Notes under the pieces: generated by a model | Database searches by the model: none | What the model saw: only the letters and a program-made list of their open reading frames with translations | What the model was told of the DNA's origin: nothing | Program-made: the position numbers and the translations under genes | Shown: piece by piece, positions 42,866-51,978 of the stretch | Layout: every line of letters begins with the position of its first letter | Position numbering within the stretch: the stretch's first letter is position 1 | NCBI RefSeq assembly: GCF_026712245.1 | Contig: NZ_JAPPUY010000001.1 | Coordinates: 620,001-684,000 of the forward strand | Source: Roseateles hydrophilus | GTDB lineage: Bacteria; Pseudomonadota; Gammaproteobacteria; Burkholderiales; Burkholderiaceae_C | Direction: 5' to 3' | Length of the DNA: 64,000 bases

Positions 42866-44899
42866 ATGACCTTGTTGCCCAAGCGGCTGGCTCTGGCCTT
42901 GGCGCTGTGCGCCGCCGGTGCGGTTCAGGCCCAGACCTACACGGTCGTCTGCGTGAAGACGGCCTGCGGCCAGCTGCAGGCGCGCGAGAGCGAGGGCCGG
43001 CTGGAGGTGAGCTACAGCTACCGCAACAACGGCCGCGGTCCCAGCCAGCAGGAGACCCTGAGCTTCGCGCCGGACGGCGCCTGGATGGGCTATCGCAACG
43101 AGGGCACGGCCACCTACGGCGCGCGCATCGACGAGCGCTTCTCGCGCGACGGCGACGGCACCGTGCGCTGGCAGTCGCCGGTGGACCGCGGCGAGCGCGC
43201 CGGCGTGTCGCGGGACGCCGTCTACCTGCCCGTGGAGGCCAGCCCGGCCTGGGCGGCGCGGGTGGCGCGCACGCTGCTGGCCAGCAAGACGGGTCGTACC
43301 GAGGTGTTGCCCGTCGGCCGCCTGGCGATCGAGCGTGTGCAGCGGCTGACGCTGGCGGGCCTGGACGGCGAGGTCGGCCTGTACGCCATCACCGGCCTGG
43401 ACCTGGAGCCGCGTTATCTGTGGCTGCGCGAGGACGGCCACGCGCTGTTCGCGCAGGTCTACCCGGGCTGGGGTGGCACGGTGCTGCAGGGTTTCGAGGC
43501 CGAGGTGGATCGGCTGGGCGAGGCGCAGCAGGCGGTCGAGCTGGCGCGGTTGCAGCGGCTGGCGCGCGAGCTGCCCAAGGCGTTGCCCGGGCTGACCGTC
43601 ATCGAGGGCGTGCGCTGGTTCGACGCGCAGGCCGCACGGCTGCGTGGGCCGTCCGACGTCTACCTGCGCGACGGCCGCATCGCCTTCATCGCCAGCCCCG
43701 GCGCGCTGCGCCAGGTCGTGCCCGCGCAGCGCATCAGCGGCCAGGGCCGCACGTTGCTGCCCGGCTTCGTGGACATGCATGCGCATGTGTCGCCGGGCGA
43801 TCTGCTGCTCAACCTGGCCGCCGGCGTGACCGCCGTGCGCGACGTGGGCAACAGCCATGCCGACATCGCCCAGCTGCGCGAGCGCATCGCCCGGGGCGAG
43901 CTGTTGGGCACGCGCATCGCGGCCAACGGCTTCATCGAGGGCAAGAGCCCGTTCTCGTCGCAGGCCGACTTCGTGCCCGACTCGCTGCCCGAGGCGCTGG
44001 CCGCCATCGACTGGTATGCCGCGCACGGCTACCGCCAGCTCAAGCTCTACAACTCCATCCGCCCCGAATGGGTGAAGCCCATGGTGGCGCATGCGCGGCG
44101 CCTGGGCCTGCGCACCGGCGGCCATGTGCCGGCCTTCATGACGGCGCGCGAGGCCGTGGAGGCGGGCTTCGACGAGCTGCATCACATCAACCAGGTCACG
44201 CTGAACTTCCTTGTCAGCCGCACGGACGACACGCGCACGCTGCTGCGTTTCAACCTCGTGGGGGACAAGGCGGCCGAGCTCAAGCTCAACGACCAGCGCA
44301 CGCGTGACTTCCTGGCCCTGCTAATAAAGAAGGGCACGGTCGTGGACCCGACCATGGTGGCCTTCGAGGGCCAGTTCACGCAGCGCCAGGGCCAGCCCAA
44401 CCCGAGCTATGCCGTCGTCGCGGCCCACCTGCCGGCGGTCGTGCAGCGCAGCTTCCTGTCGGCCGAGACGGAGATGGACGACGCGAAGGCCAAGCGCTGG
44501 GGCGCGAGCTGGAGGGTCATGACGGACCTGCTGCGCCGCATGCACGCGGCCGGCATTCCGCTGGTGGCTGGCACCGACGCGACGGCCGGCTTCGCCTTCC
44601 AGCGCGAGCTGGAGCTGTACGCGCAGGCCGGCATCCCGGCCGCGCAGGTGCTGAAGATCGCCACCTGGAACGGCGCGAAGTACAGCGACCGGCTGCACGA
44701 GATCGGCAGCATCGAGGTGGGCAAGCGGGCCGACCTGCTGCTGGTGGACGGCGACCCGGTGGCCGACATCCGCGCCATCCGCCGCGTGGCGCTGGTGATC
44801 CAGGGGCAGGGCGACGAGACCCGCGCGCTGTCGCCCGCCGCGCTCTACCAAGCCATGGGCATCCTGCCCTTCGTGCCGGCCGCCGAGGTGCGCCAGTGA
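42866..44899 (+). CDS. Secreted amidohydrolase family protein
   Basis: The 677-residue protein has a signal peptide (LLPKRLALALALCAAGAVQA, cleavage near AQA-QT) and an N-terminal beta-rich domain of about 220 residues with no recognised motif. The amidohydrolase domain follows: LLPGFVDMHAHVSPGD (metal-binding HxH), GHVPAFMTAREAV, ELHHINQVTLNF, and LVAGTDATAGFA with the catalytic Asp, ending with the typical IGSIEVGKRADLLLVDGDP. Such periplasmic members are often predicted imidazolonepropionase- or prolidase-like, but the substrate is not clear. Its TGA overlaps the GTG of the peptide-binding-protein gene, so the two may act on linked substrates such as peptides. Confidence 0.85.
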   Translation: MTLLPKRLALALALCAAGAVQAQTYTVVCVKTACGQLQARESEGRLEVSYSYRNNGRGPSQQETLSFAPDGAWMGYRNEGTATYGARIDERFSRDGDGTVRWQSPVDRGERAGVSRDAVYLPVEASPAWAARVARTLLASKTGRTEVLPVGRLAIERVQRLTLAGLDGEVGLYAITGLDLEPRYLWLREDGHALFAQVYPGWGGTVLQGFEAEVDRLGEAQQAVELARLQRLARELPKALPGLTVIEGVRWFDAQAARLRGPSDVYLRDGRIAFIASPGALRQVVPAQRISGQGRTLLPGFVDMHAHVSPGDLLLNLAAGVTAVRDVGNSHADIAQLRERIARGELLGTRIAANGFIEGKSPFSSQADFVPDSLPEALAAIDWYAAHGYRQLKLYNSIRPEWVKPMVAHARRLGLRTGGHVPAFMTAREAVEAGFDELHHINQVTLNFLVSRTDDTRTLLRFNLVGDKAAELKLNDQRTRDFLALLIKKGTVVDPTMVAFEGQFTQRQGQPNPSYAVVAAHLPAVVQRSFLSAETEMDDAKAKRWGASWRVMTDLLRRMHAAGIPLVAGTDATAGFAFQRELELYAQAGIPAAQVLKIATWNGAKYSDRLHEIGSIEVGKRADLLLVDGDPVADIRAIRRVALVIQGQGDETRALSPAALYQAMGILPFVPAAEVRQ

Positions 44900-46455
44900 T
44901 CCGGCTGGCCGCACTGCTGCTCGCGCTGCCGCTGCTGGCGGGCGCCGACACCACGCTGCGCTTCTGCGCGGCCGGCAGCCCCACGACCTTCGACCCCGCC
45001 GTCACCGACAGCGGCATCGACCACATCTCGCACCTGCCCATCTTCGGCACGCTGGTGGAGACCAAGCGCGGCACCGACGAGCTGGTGCCCGGCCTGGCCA
45101 CGCGCTGGCGCGTGAGCCCCGACGGCCTGGCCTACACCTTCGAGCTGCGTCGGGGCGTGCCCTGGCACAGCAGCCCCGACTTCCAGCCCACGCGGCCCTT
45201 CAACGCCGATGACGTGCTGTTCACCTTCGGCCGCCTGCTCAGCCGCGACAGCGCCTTCGCCAAGGCCCTGCCGGCGGTGGCGCCCTACGTGGTGTCCTTC
45301 GGCTGGGAGAAGCTGATCCGCCAGGTCGAGAAGCTGGGCGAGCACGAGGTGCGCATCACGCTCAGCGAGCGCGATGCCGGCTTCCTGGCCACGCTGACGC
45401 AGACCTTCACGGTCATGCAGTCGGCCGAGCTGGGCGCGCAGCTGCTCAAGGCCGGCACGCCGCAGCGCATCGCGCAGCTGCCCGTGGGCACCGGGCCCTT
45501 CCAGCTCAAGAGCTTCCGCAAGGACAGCGTCATCCGCTACAGCGCCCACCCGGGCTGGTGGCGGCGTGCGGAGGTGCCGCGCGCAGACCAGCTGGTGTTC
45601 GCCATCACGCCCGACGCCACCGTGCGCGCCCAGCGACTGCGCCGCAACGAGTGCGACATCGCCGCACCCGTGGGCCCGGCCGAGCTGGCCCAGCTGCGCC
45701 AGGACCCGGCCATCAAGCTGGCCACGGCGGCCGGCATGAACGTCGGCATCCTGGCCTACAACACCCGAAAGCCCGCGCTCGCCAAGCTGGCCGTGCGCCA
45801 GGCGCTGGACATGGCCATCGACAAGGCCGCCATCCTGCGCACCGTGTACGGCGACGCGGGCACGGCGGCGACCACGCTGATCCCGGCGTCCAACTGGTCG
45901 CACGACGCGACGCTCAAGCCCGCGCCGCACGACCCCGCCAAGGCCCGCGAGCTACTGAAGCAGGCCGGCGTGCTCCCGCTGAACCTCACGCTGTGGGCCA
46001 TGCCCGTGGTGCGCTTCTACAACCCCAATGGCCAGCTGATGGCGCAGATGATCCAGGCCGACTGGGCCAAGGTGGGCGTGAATGCGCGCATCGTCACGTA
46101 CGAGTGGGGCGAGTACCTGCGCCGCATCGATGCGGGCGAGCACGACGTGGCCATGTCCGGCTGGAACGGCGACCCCGAGCCCTCGGGCACGTTTGCGCAG
46201 CTGGCCTGCGGGTCGGCCAGTGGCAGCTTCTGGTGCAGCCCCGCCTACGAGCAGTTGCTGGCCCAGGGCCGCCAGGCCCAGCAACTGGACCAGCGCAAGG
46301 CCGTCTACAGCAAGGCCCAGCAACTGGTGCTGGAGCAGCTGCCGTGGACGCCGATGGCCTATGGCCGCGTGGCGGTGCCCCTGCGCGCCACGGTGAAGGG
46401 CTTCGTGCTGGAGCTGGACGGCAGCACCTACTTTGATGGCGCACTCCCGCGCTGA
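44896..46455 (+). CDS. ABC transporter substrate-binding protein, peptide/nickel (SBP family 5)
   Basis: The 519-residue periplasmic protein has a short signal peptide (IRLAALLLALPLLAGADT) and the family-5 landmarks: LRFCAAGSPTTFDPAV, TRWRVSPDGLAYTFELRRGV, FNADDVLFTFGRL, LPVGTGPFQLKSF, NVGILAYNTRKPALAKLAVR and DVAMSGWNGDPEPS. It resembles DppA/SapA-type dipeptide- or haem-binding proteins. No permease or ATPase gene lies next to it, so it may serve a transporter encoded elsewhere. The start is GTG 44896, overlapping the stop of the amidohydrolase (GTGA). dcd follows after 15 bp. Confidence 0.92.
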   Translation: MIRLAALLLALPLLAGADTTLRFCAAGSPTTFDPAVTDSGIDHISHLPIFGTLVETKRGTDELVPGLATRWRVSPDGLAYTFELRRGVPWHSSPDFQPTRPFNADDVLFTFGRLLSRDSAFAKALPAVAPYVVSFGWEKLIRQVEKLGEHEVRITLSERDAGFLATLTQTFTVMQSAELGAQLLKAGTPQRIAQLPVGTGPFQLKSFRKDSVIRYSAHPGWWRRAEVPRADQLVFAITPDATVRAQRLRRNECDIAAPVGPAELAQLRQDPAIKLATAAGMNVGILAYNTRKPALAKLAVRQALDMAIDKAAILRTVYGDAGTAATTLIPASNWSHDATLKPAPHDPAKARELLKQAGVLPLNLTLWAMPVVRFYNPNGQLMAQMIQADWAKVGVNARIVTYEWGEYLRRIDAGEHDVAMSGWNGDPEPSGTFAQLACGSASGSFWCSPAYEQLLAQGRQAQQLDQRKAVYSKAQQLVLEQLPWTPMAYGRVAVPLRATVKGFVLELDGSTYFDGALPR

Positions 46456-46470
46456 CGCAAGGACAACAAA

Positions 46471-47037
46471 ATGAGCATCAAGAGCGACAAGTGGATCCGC
46501 CGCATGGCCGAGCAGCACGGCATGATCGAGCCGTTCGAGCCCGGCCAGATCCGCGAGCAGAACGGCCGCAAGATCGTCAGCTACGGCACCAGCAGCTATG
46601 GCTACGACATCCGCTGCGCGCCGGAGTTCAAGGTCTTCACCAACATCCACTCCACGGTGGTGGACCCGAAGAACTTCGACGAGAACAGCTTCGTGGACGT
46701 CAACAAGGACGTCTGCATCATCCCGCCCAACAGCTTCGCGCTGGCGCGCACGGTGGAGTACTTCCGCATCCCGCGCAACGTGCTGACCGTGTGCCTGGGC
46801 AAGAGCACCTACGCGCGCTGCGGCATCATCGTCAACGTGACACCCTTCGAGCCCGAGTGGGAAGGCTATGTGACGCTGGAGTTCAGCAACACCACGCCGC
46901 TGCCGGCCAAAATCTACGCGGGCGAGGGCTGCGCGCAGGTGCTGTTCTTCGAGAGCGACGAGGTCTGCGAGACCAGCTACAAGGACCGTGGCGGCAAGTA
47001 CCAGGGCCAGGTGGGCGTCACGCTGCCCAAGACTTGA
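46471..47037 (+). CDS. dcd: dCTP deaminase
   Basis: Dcd converts dCTP to dUTP, feeding dTMP synthesis. The 188-residue protein has [20 protein letters not shown] at the N-terminus, [39 protein letters not shown] (with the catalytic Glu region) and [20 protein letters not shown], the complete homotrimeric family signature. The ATG follows CAAGGACAACAAA, with AAGGA 7 nt upstream. It ends at a clear terminator and is the last gene of a possible three-gene unit with the amidohydrolase and binding-protein genes. Confidence 0.98.
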   Translation: MSIKSDKWIRRMAEQHGMIEPFEPGQIREQNGRKIVSYGTSSYGYDIRCAPEFKVFTNIHSTVVDPKNFDENSFVDVNKDVCIIPPNSFALARTVEYFRIPRNVLTVCLGKSTYARCGIIVNVTPFEPEWEGYVTLEFSNTTPLPAKIYAGEGCAQVLFFESDEVCETSYKDRGGKYQGQVGVTLPKT

Positions 47038-47044
47038 GCGCGAT

Positions 47045-47068
47045 GACCGGGTGAGTGCCCGGTCTTTT
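47045..47068 (+). terminator. dcd terminator
   Basis: The 7-bp stem GACCGGG/CCCGGTC with a 6-nt loop is followed by TTTT, 7 bp after the dcd stop. Confidence 0.85.
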
Positions 47069-47224
47069 CGGGCTTTATCCGGGCTTTGCGGCGCCGAGGC
47101 GTCGGCACGATGGCGACACCCGCCAGACGACCGCCGAGGCCCACATGACCACCCCCACGCGCCCTCCGTTCGCGGCCCCTCAAGGCGTTGCGTCAGCTTT
47201 TCCGGCCGGCCGTGTGGGGCTGCC

Positions 47225-47593
47225 ATGCTGATCCCGCTGCACCTCATTCCCGTGCCCGCCGACGAGCCGCGCGGCGCGGGCGACCCGGGCCACGCCTGGA
47301 GCGGGTTGAAGATCGCGCAGGGCGTCAACCTCGGGGACATCCGCGCGCTGGGCCTCACCGTGGCCGGCGCGGCCAGCGGGCCGGTTTCCACCGCCGAGCT
47401 GCTGCGCTTTGGTCAGCTGATGAGCGATGCCGGCCTGGCCATCAACCCCACGCGCATGCTGTACGACCGCCAGTACGCCTATGAGTGCCTGGCCGACGGC
47501 CACGGCAGCGAACATCCGGGCCTGCGTGAGCTGGCGCTGTCGCTGTACGAGGCCTACCAATCCGCCGGGGAGTGGATCGGCCTGGCGCACTGA
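47225..47593 (+). CDS. Conserved-looking hypothetical protein, 122 residues
   Basis: I do not recognise this protein. The frame starts MLIPLHLIPVPADEPRGAG and ends SAGEWIGLAH; it has no signal peptide, membrane span or Cys pair that I can use. It reads as a folded, mildly acidic soluble domain with two probable helices (TAELLRFGQLMSDAGLAI and GLRELALSLYEAYQSAG). The frame could start further upstream, but the upstream residues are Arg/Pro-rich in the manner of non-coding GC-rich DNA, so ATG 47225 is preferred. It stands alone between the dcd terminator and two hairpins. Confidence 0.6.
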   Translation: MLIPLHLIPVPADEPRGAGDPGHAWSGLKIAQGVNLGDIRALGLTVAGAASGPVSTAELLRFGQLMSDAGLAINPTRMLYDRQYAYECLADGHGSEHPGLRELALSLYEAYQSAGEWIGLAH

Positions 47594-47606
47594 AGCCCCT
47601 CGTCCT

Positions 47607-47655
47607 GCCTCGCCGTGCTGAACGCGGGCGAGGCTGTCCGGTCCCCCGAGGGGAC
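47607..47655 (+). terminator. Tandem hairpins after the hypothetical gene
   Basis: The 8-bp stem GCCTCGCC/GGCGAGGC (47607-47634, 12-nt loop) and the 6-bp stem GTCCCC/GGGGAC (47641-47655, 3-nt loop) follow the stop at 47593. Neither has a T-run. The rest of the 217-bp gap shows nothing else that I recognise. Confidence 0.4.
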
Positions 47656-47810
47656 GTCGGGCCGGCTTGGGAGCGGCCCGGCGCTCGGCTCGCGACACGA
47701 CGTGCAGATGATGGCCTAGGGTTTCCCTGGCCCGAAGCCTGTCTTTCCTCACTCGGGGCGCGGGGGCTGGCGCGGGTACGCTCGCGCCTTTGCATCACCG
47801 CCGCTCCACC

Positions 47811-49997
47811 ATGACCCGTTTCTCCCGTTCCCTGCTGGCCGCTGCCGCGCTGGCCGCCACTGCCGCCCATGCCGACGAAGGCATGTGGATGCCCAAGCAG
47901 CTGCCGCAGATCTCCAAGGCGCTGAAGGCCGGCGGCCTGGCGCTGGACCCGGCCAAGCTCAACGACCTGACCGCCTTCCCCATGGGCGCGGTCGTCTCGC
48001 TGGGTGGCTGCACGGCGAGCTTCGTGTCGCCGCAGGGCCTCACCGTCACCAACCACCACTGCGCCTACGGCAGCATCCAGTACAACTCCAAGCCCGAGCG
48101 TGACCTGCTGAAGAAGGGCTTCTACGCCGCCACGCTGGCCGATGAACTGCCCGCCGCGCCCGGCAGCCGCATCCTCGTGACCGTGGACATGAAGGACGTG
48201 TCGGCCGAGGTGCTGAACGCCCAGACGCTGGCACTCACCGGCAAGGCCCGCACCGATGCGATCGAGGCCACCGAGAAGAAGCTGGTTGCCGCCTGCGAGG
48301 CCGACAAGGGCCACCGCTGCAATGTCTACCCCTTCTTCGGCGGCCTGCAGTACCAGCTGATCAAGCAGATGGAGATCCGCGACGTGCGCCTGGTGCACGC
48401 CCCGGCCACCGGCGTGGGCCTGTTCGGCGGCGATGCCGACAACTGGATGTGGCCGCGTCACACCGGTGACTACAGCTTCTATCGCGCCTACGTGGGCCCG
48501 GACGGCAAGCCCGCCGACTACCACAAGGACAACAAGCCCTACGAGCCCAAGCATCACCTGAAGGTGGCCTCGCCCACGGCCAGCCCGCTGAACGAGGGTG
48601 ACTTCGTCATGGTCACCGGCTACCCGGGCCGCACCAACCGCCATCGCCTGCCCACCGAGGTGGACTTCGCCTTCGGCTGGCAGCACCCCACGCAGATCAA
48701 GACCATGGGCCAGGCCATCGACCTGATCAAGGCCGAGACTGCCGGCCGCCGCGATGCCGAGATCAAGATGGCCAGCCGCATGCAGGGCCTGCAGAACTTC
48801 TACAAGAACCTGCAGGGTCAGCAGCAGAGCTATGACGGCAGCGACATCCTGGCGCGCAAGCAGGCGGCCTTCGACGAACTGCGCGCATGGGTGAACGGCT
48901 CGCCGCAGCGCCAGGCCCGCTATGGCGCCGACCTGGCCGCCACCGAGAGCCTGATCGCCGAGCGCCAGGCGCTGGCCCGCAACGAGCACTACATGAGCTT
49001 CATGTCGCCCACGCTGCTGGGCGCTGCCCGCCAGCTTTACCAGGCGGCGCAGGAGCGCGCCAAGCCGGACGCCGAGCGCAAGAGCGGCTACCAGGAGCGC
49101 GACATGCCGCGCCTGAAGGCCGGCCAGCAGGCCCTGGACCGCCGCTACGACGAGCAGACCGACAAGCGCGTGGCCACGCACTTCCTGGCCGCCTACCTGG
49201 CCCAACCCGCCAACACGCTGAACGCCGCATGGCTGAGCGCGCTGGGCCTGCAGGCCGGCCAGAATGAGGCGGCCATCCGCGCTCGCCTGGACGCCCTCTA
49301 CGCTGCCAGCAAGCTGGGCGACACGGCCAGCCGCATGGCCTGGCTGGACAAGGACGTGGCCGCCTTCAAGGCCAGCGACGACGCCTTCATCAAGCTGGCC
49401 GTCGCGCTGTACGACGACGACCAGGCCCGCGAGAGCCGCGACAAGGAACTGGCCGGCAAGCTGCAGAAGGCCTATGCCGGCGTGCAGCAGGCCAAGATCG
49501 ACTTCGCCGCCAGCCGCGGCCAGGCCGTGTACCCGGACGCCAATGGCACGCTGCGCATCAGCTTCGGCAAGGTGCAGGGCCGCGAGACCGGCCGTGACGG
49601 CGAAAGCTGGAAGGCCTTCACGACGCTGCGCGGCATCGTGGCCAAGCACAAGGGCCCGACCGAGGCCGGTGGCGAGTTCGATGCGCCGGCCGAGCAGCTG
49701 GCGGCCATCAAGGCACGCGACTTCGGTGCCTACGGCGTCAAGGCGCTGGACTCCGTGCCCGTGAACTTCCTGGCCACGCTGGACACCACCGGCGGCAACT
49801 CCGGCAGCCCGGTGCTGAACAAGAAGGGCGAGCTCGTGGGCCTGCTGTTCGACGGCACGCTGGACGCCGTGATCTCCGACTGGGACTTCAACCCCAAGAT
49901 GGTCCGCAGCATCTGCGTGGATTCGCGCTACATGCTGTGGCAGATGAGCAAGGTCGACAAGACGACGCGTCTGCTCGATGAAATGGGCGTGAAGTAA
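47811..49997 (+). CDS. S46 family peptidase (dipeptidyl-peptidase 7/11 type)
   Basis: The 728-residue serine exopeptidase has a signal peptide ending AHA-DEG and is expected in the periplasm. Its chymotrypsin-fold catalytic residues are visible: His in LTVTNHHCAYGSIQ, Asp in the LFGGDADNWMWPRHTGD region and Ser in TTGGNSGSPVLN. S46 enzymes remove dipeptides from peptide N-termini. The residue 18 positions after the catalytic Ser is Gly (LLFDGT); in characterised DPP7/DPP11 enzymes Gly there goes with hydrophobic P1 and Arg with acidic P1, so a DPP7-like preference is inferred. The ATG at 47811 gives a normal signal peptide. It suits a lifestyle that uses external peptides, alongside the peptide-binding protein upstream. 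Confidence 0.93.
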   Translation: MTRFSRSLLAAAALAATAAHADEGMWMPKQLPQISKALKAGGLALDPAKLNDLTAFPMGAVVSLGGCTASFVSPQGLTVTNHHCAYGSIQYNSKPERDLLKKGFYAATLADELPAAPGSRILVTVDMKDVSAEVLNAQTLALTGKARTDAIEATEKKLVAACEADKGHRCNVYPFFGGLQYQLIKQMEIRDVRLVHAPATGVGLFGGDADNWMWPRHTGDYSFYRAYVGPDGKPADYHKDNKPYEPKHHLKVASPTASPLNEGDFVMVTGYPGRTNRHRLPTEVDFAFGWQHPTQIKTMGQAIDLIKAETAGRRDAEIKMASRMQGLQNFYKNLQGQQQSYDGSDILARKQAAFDELRAWVNGSPQRQARYGADLAATESLIAERQALARNEHYMSFMSPTLLGAARQLYQAAQERAKPDAERKSGYQERDMPRLKAGQQALDRRYDEQTDKRVATHFLAAYLAQPANTLNAAWLSALGLQAGQNEAAIRARLDALYAASKLGDTASRMAWLDKDVAAFKASDDAFIKLAVALYDDDQARESRDKELAGKLQKAYAGVQQAKIDFAASRGQAVYPDANGTLRISFGKVQGRETGRDGESWKAFTTLRGIVAKHKGPTEAGGEFDAPAEQLAAIKARDFGAYGVKALDSVPVNFLATLDTTGGNSGSPVLNKKGELVGLLFDGTLDAVISDWDFNPKMVRSICVDSRYMLWQMSKVDKTTRLLDEMGVK

Positions 49998-50086
49998 CGA
50001 GCCCCTCGGCCCGGGCTGGCGCGCTGGTTGCGGGCCGCCTGGGTGCTCTGTGCAGGCCGGCGCGCGGCCCGGTGTGCACCACGAGA

Positions 50087-50109
50087 AACGGCGGCCTGAG
50101 GCCGCCGTT
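50087..50109 (+). terminator. Terminator-like hairpin after the S46 peptidase
   Basis: The 10-bp stem AACGGCGGCC/GGCCGCCGTT with a 3-nt loop is followed by GTGCTTTCG, 90 bp after the stop. The T-tract is short. Confidence 0.6.
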
Positions 50110-50273
50110 GTGCTTTCGCCTGCGGCGTGACGCCTTGGCGAGAGCCGCCATCGTGAAGCACCCGCCCTTGCTGCCGTGGCAGCGAGGGCGCGCGTGCGCT
50201 AGCCAAGCGCTTGGATGCCTGACACTACGGCGATCCAGGCGCCCTGGTTTCGACGGGCGCCCTCATCCTCGCC

Positions 50274-51596
50274 ATGCACCTTCGCCCACTGCTTGCCTTG
50301 CTGGCGCTTGCGCTCGCCGCCTGCGCACCGCTGACGCCCCAGCCCCCGCCCCCTGAGAAGCGCTACACCGCCGCCGAGCTGCGTGCACTGCAGCCGGCGG
50401 ACTTCGCCTGGCCGGCCACATCGGAGGCCGGCGAGCGTGCGCTGCGCCGCCAGGTGCTGGCGGACATCCACAGCACGCTTGTGCTGCCGCCGGGCCCGGC
50501 GCGTGACGCCGCCTTGCCTGCGCTCTTTGACCGCGTCGCGCATCACAACGCCGAGATCGAGGCCGCCCGCCCGCTGCTGCTGGCGGTGCTGCCCACGCTG
50601 GGCCAGCGCGAGCCCGAGTTCCAGCGCGCCTTGCTGACGGCCGCGCACACGCTGTACGCCGCCGAGGCGGCGCCCCTGCTGTGGCCGCTGCTGCCGCAGC
50701 TCACGGCGAGCAAGCCCTTCGCCATTGCCGCCGCCACGCTGTTGCAGGCCGAGCCTGGCGCCGCGGCGCGGCTGGCTGACATCGTGCCGCGCCAGTTCCC
50801 CGCCTGGGCCGACGACGCGCGGCTGACTGCGCTGATGCAGCGGCTCGCGCCTGCGGCTGCCGACGCACCGCCGCTGAGCGAGCTGCTCGCCGCGCCGCTG
50901 CGGCCGGGCTTGCCGGTGATCTTCAGCCTGCAGCGCCCCGGCCGGCAGGCGATGGGCCTGGCGCTGGTGCGCGGCGCGGACGGCCGCTTCGTGCGCGATG
51001 CGGCGGGCCAACTGTTCACGTCGCCGCAGCTGGCGCTCGCGCGCAGCGGCCTGCCCGGCACGCTCACCAACGGCAACACGCCGCAGGGCCTGTTCACCAT
51101 CGTCGGCGCCGGCACGGCCACCAATCCCAACATCGGCCCCACGCCCTACCTGCACAGCAAGCTGCCCGTCGAGGCCACCGTGGCGGAGTTCGAGCATGCG
51201 CCGGTGGCCGACGGGGCCGCGTGGAGCGAGGCCGCTTACGACAGCTTCCTGCCCGCGCGCTGGCGCCACTGGCCGCCCATCAAGGAGGCCTGGCTCGCTG
51301 GCCGCGCGGGGCGTGATGAGCTGCTGGTGCACGGCACGACCGTCAACCCGGCCTACTACGCCGGCAGCGCCTACTTCCCCGGCACGCCACAGCAGGGCTG
51401 CCTGATCTCCAGCGAGCGCTGGGACGCGGCCAGCGGCCGGCTCGTCGCGAGCCAGCACCTGTCGCTCGCGCAGGCCTACGCCACGGCCAGCGTGCGGGAG
51501 GACCTGGCGGGCTATCTGCTCGTCGTCGAGGTGCCGGGGCCAGGGCCGGTGACGGCGGCCGAGGCGCTCGCCCTCGTCACGGCCACCGGGCGCTGA
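50274..51596 (+). CDS. Lipoprotein with a C-terminal YkuD-like (L,D-transpeptidase-type) region
   Basis: The 440-residue protein has a lipoprotein signal with lipobox LAAC (about residue 17). Its N-terminal half (about 30-200) is an Ala/Leu-rich helical region without a known domain. The C-terminal part has [36 protein letters not shown] and [14 protein letters not shown]. The HG and GC pair, in this order and spacing, resembles the catalytic His and Cys motifs of YkuD L,D-transpeptidases, but the Arg after the Cys motif is absent and the pattern is stretched. A peptidoglycan role is inferred, not shown. The downstream ynfA gene starts 7 bp after its stop. Confidence 0.65.
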   Translation: MHLRPLLALLALALAACAPLTPQPPPPEKRYTAAELRALQPADFAWPATSEAGERALRRQVLADIHSTLVLPPGPARDAALPALFDRVAHHNAEIEAARPLLLAVLPTLGQREPEFQRALLTAAHTLYAAEAAPLLWPLLPQLTASKPFAIAAATLLQAEPGAAARLADIVPRQFPAWADDARLTALMQRLAPAAADAPPLSELLAAPLRPGLPVIFSLQRPGRQAMGLALVRGADGRFVRDAAGQLFTSPQLALARSGLPGTLTNGNTPQGLFTIVGAGTATNPNIGPTPYLHSKLPVEATVAEFEHAPVADGAAWSEAAYDSFLPARWRHWPPIKEAWLAGRAGRDELLVHGTTVNPAYYAGSAYFPGTPQQGCLISSERWDAASGRLVASQHLSLAQAYATASVREDLAGYLLVVEVPGPGPVTAAEALALVTATGR

Positions 51597-51603
51597 GGGC
51601 TGC

Positions 51604-51945
51604 ATGGCACTGCTCCAGACCTTTGCGCTCTTCGTGGCCACGGCGCTGGCCGAGATCGTCGGCTGCTACCTGCCGTGGCTGTGGCTGCGGCAGGGCGGCC
51701 CGGCCTGGCTGCTGTTGCCGGCCGCGGCCAGCCTGGCGCTGTTCGCGTGGCTGCTGACGCTGCACCCGACGGCGACCGGCCGCGTGTACGCGGCCTACGG
51801 CGGTGTCTACATCGGCGTGGCCATCGTGTGGCTGATGGTGGTGGACAAGGTGAAGCCCACGACGACGGACTGGATCGGCGTGGGCCTGTGCTTTGCCGGC
51901 ATGGCGGTGATCATGTGCGGCCCAGCGCGCCCCGCCTCGCCGTGA
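51604..51945 (+). CDS. YnfA/UPF0060 family membrane protein
   Basis: The 113-residue protein has four hydrophobic segments and the family landmarks [52 protein letters not shown]-like spacing and [12 protein letters not shown]. Function is unknown; the family resembles small multidrug transporters in size and topology. The ATG at 51604 has GAGG a few nt upstream. It ends 33 bp before the convergent chemoreceptor gene, with no clear terminator between. Confidence 0.9.
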   Translation: MALLQTFALFVATALAEIVGCYLPWLWLRQGGPAWLLLPAAASLALFAWLLTLHPTATGRVYAAYGGVYIGVAIVWLMVVDKVKPTTTDWIGVGLCFAGMAVIMCGPARPASP

Positions 51946-51978
51946 GCACGGGCCGGCGCTCGGCCGCCGGGCTGCGCG

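Noticed and set aside
50245-50268. GGTTTCGACGGG before the YkuD-like gene resembles the 5' end of tmRNA.
   Set aside because: The matching 3' tRNA-like end with CCA and a tag-peptide frame are absent in the next 400 nt, which are instead coding. The match is short and likely chance.
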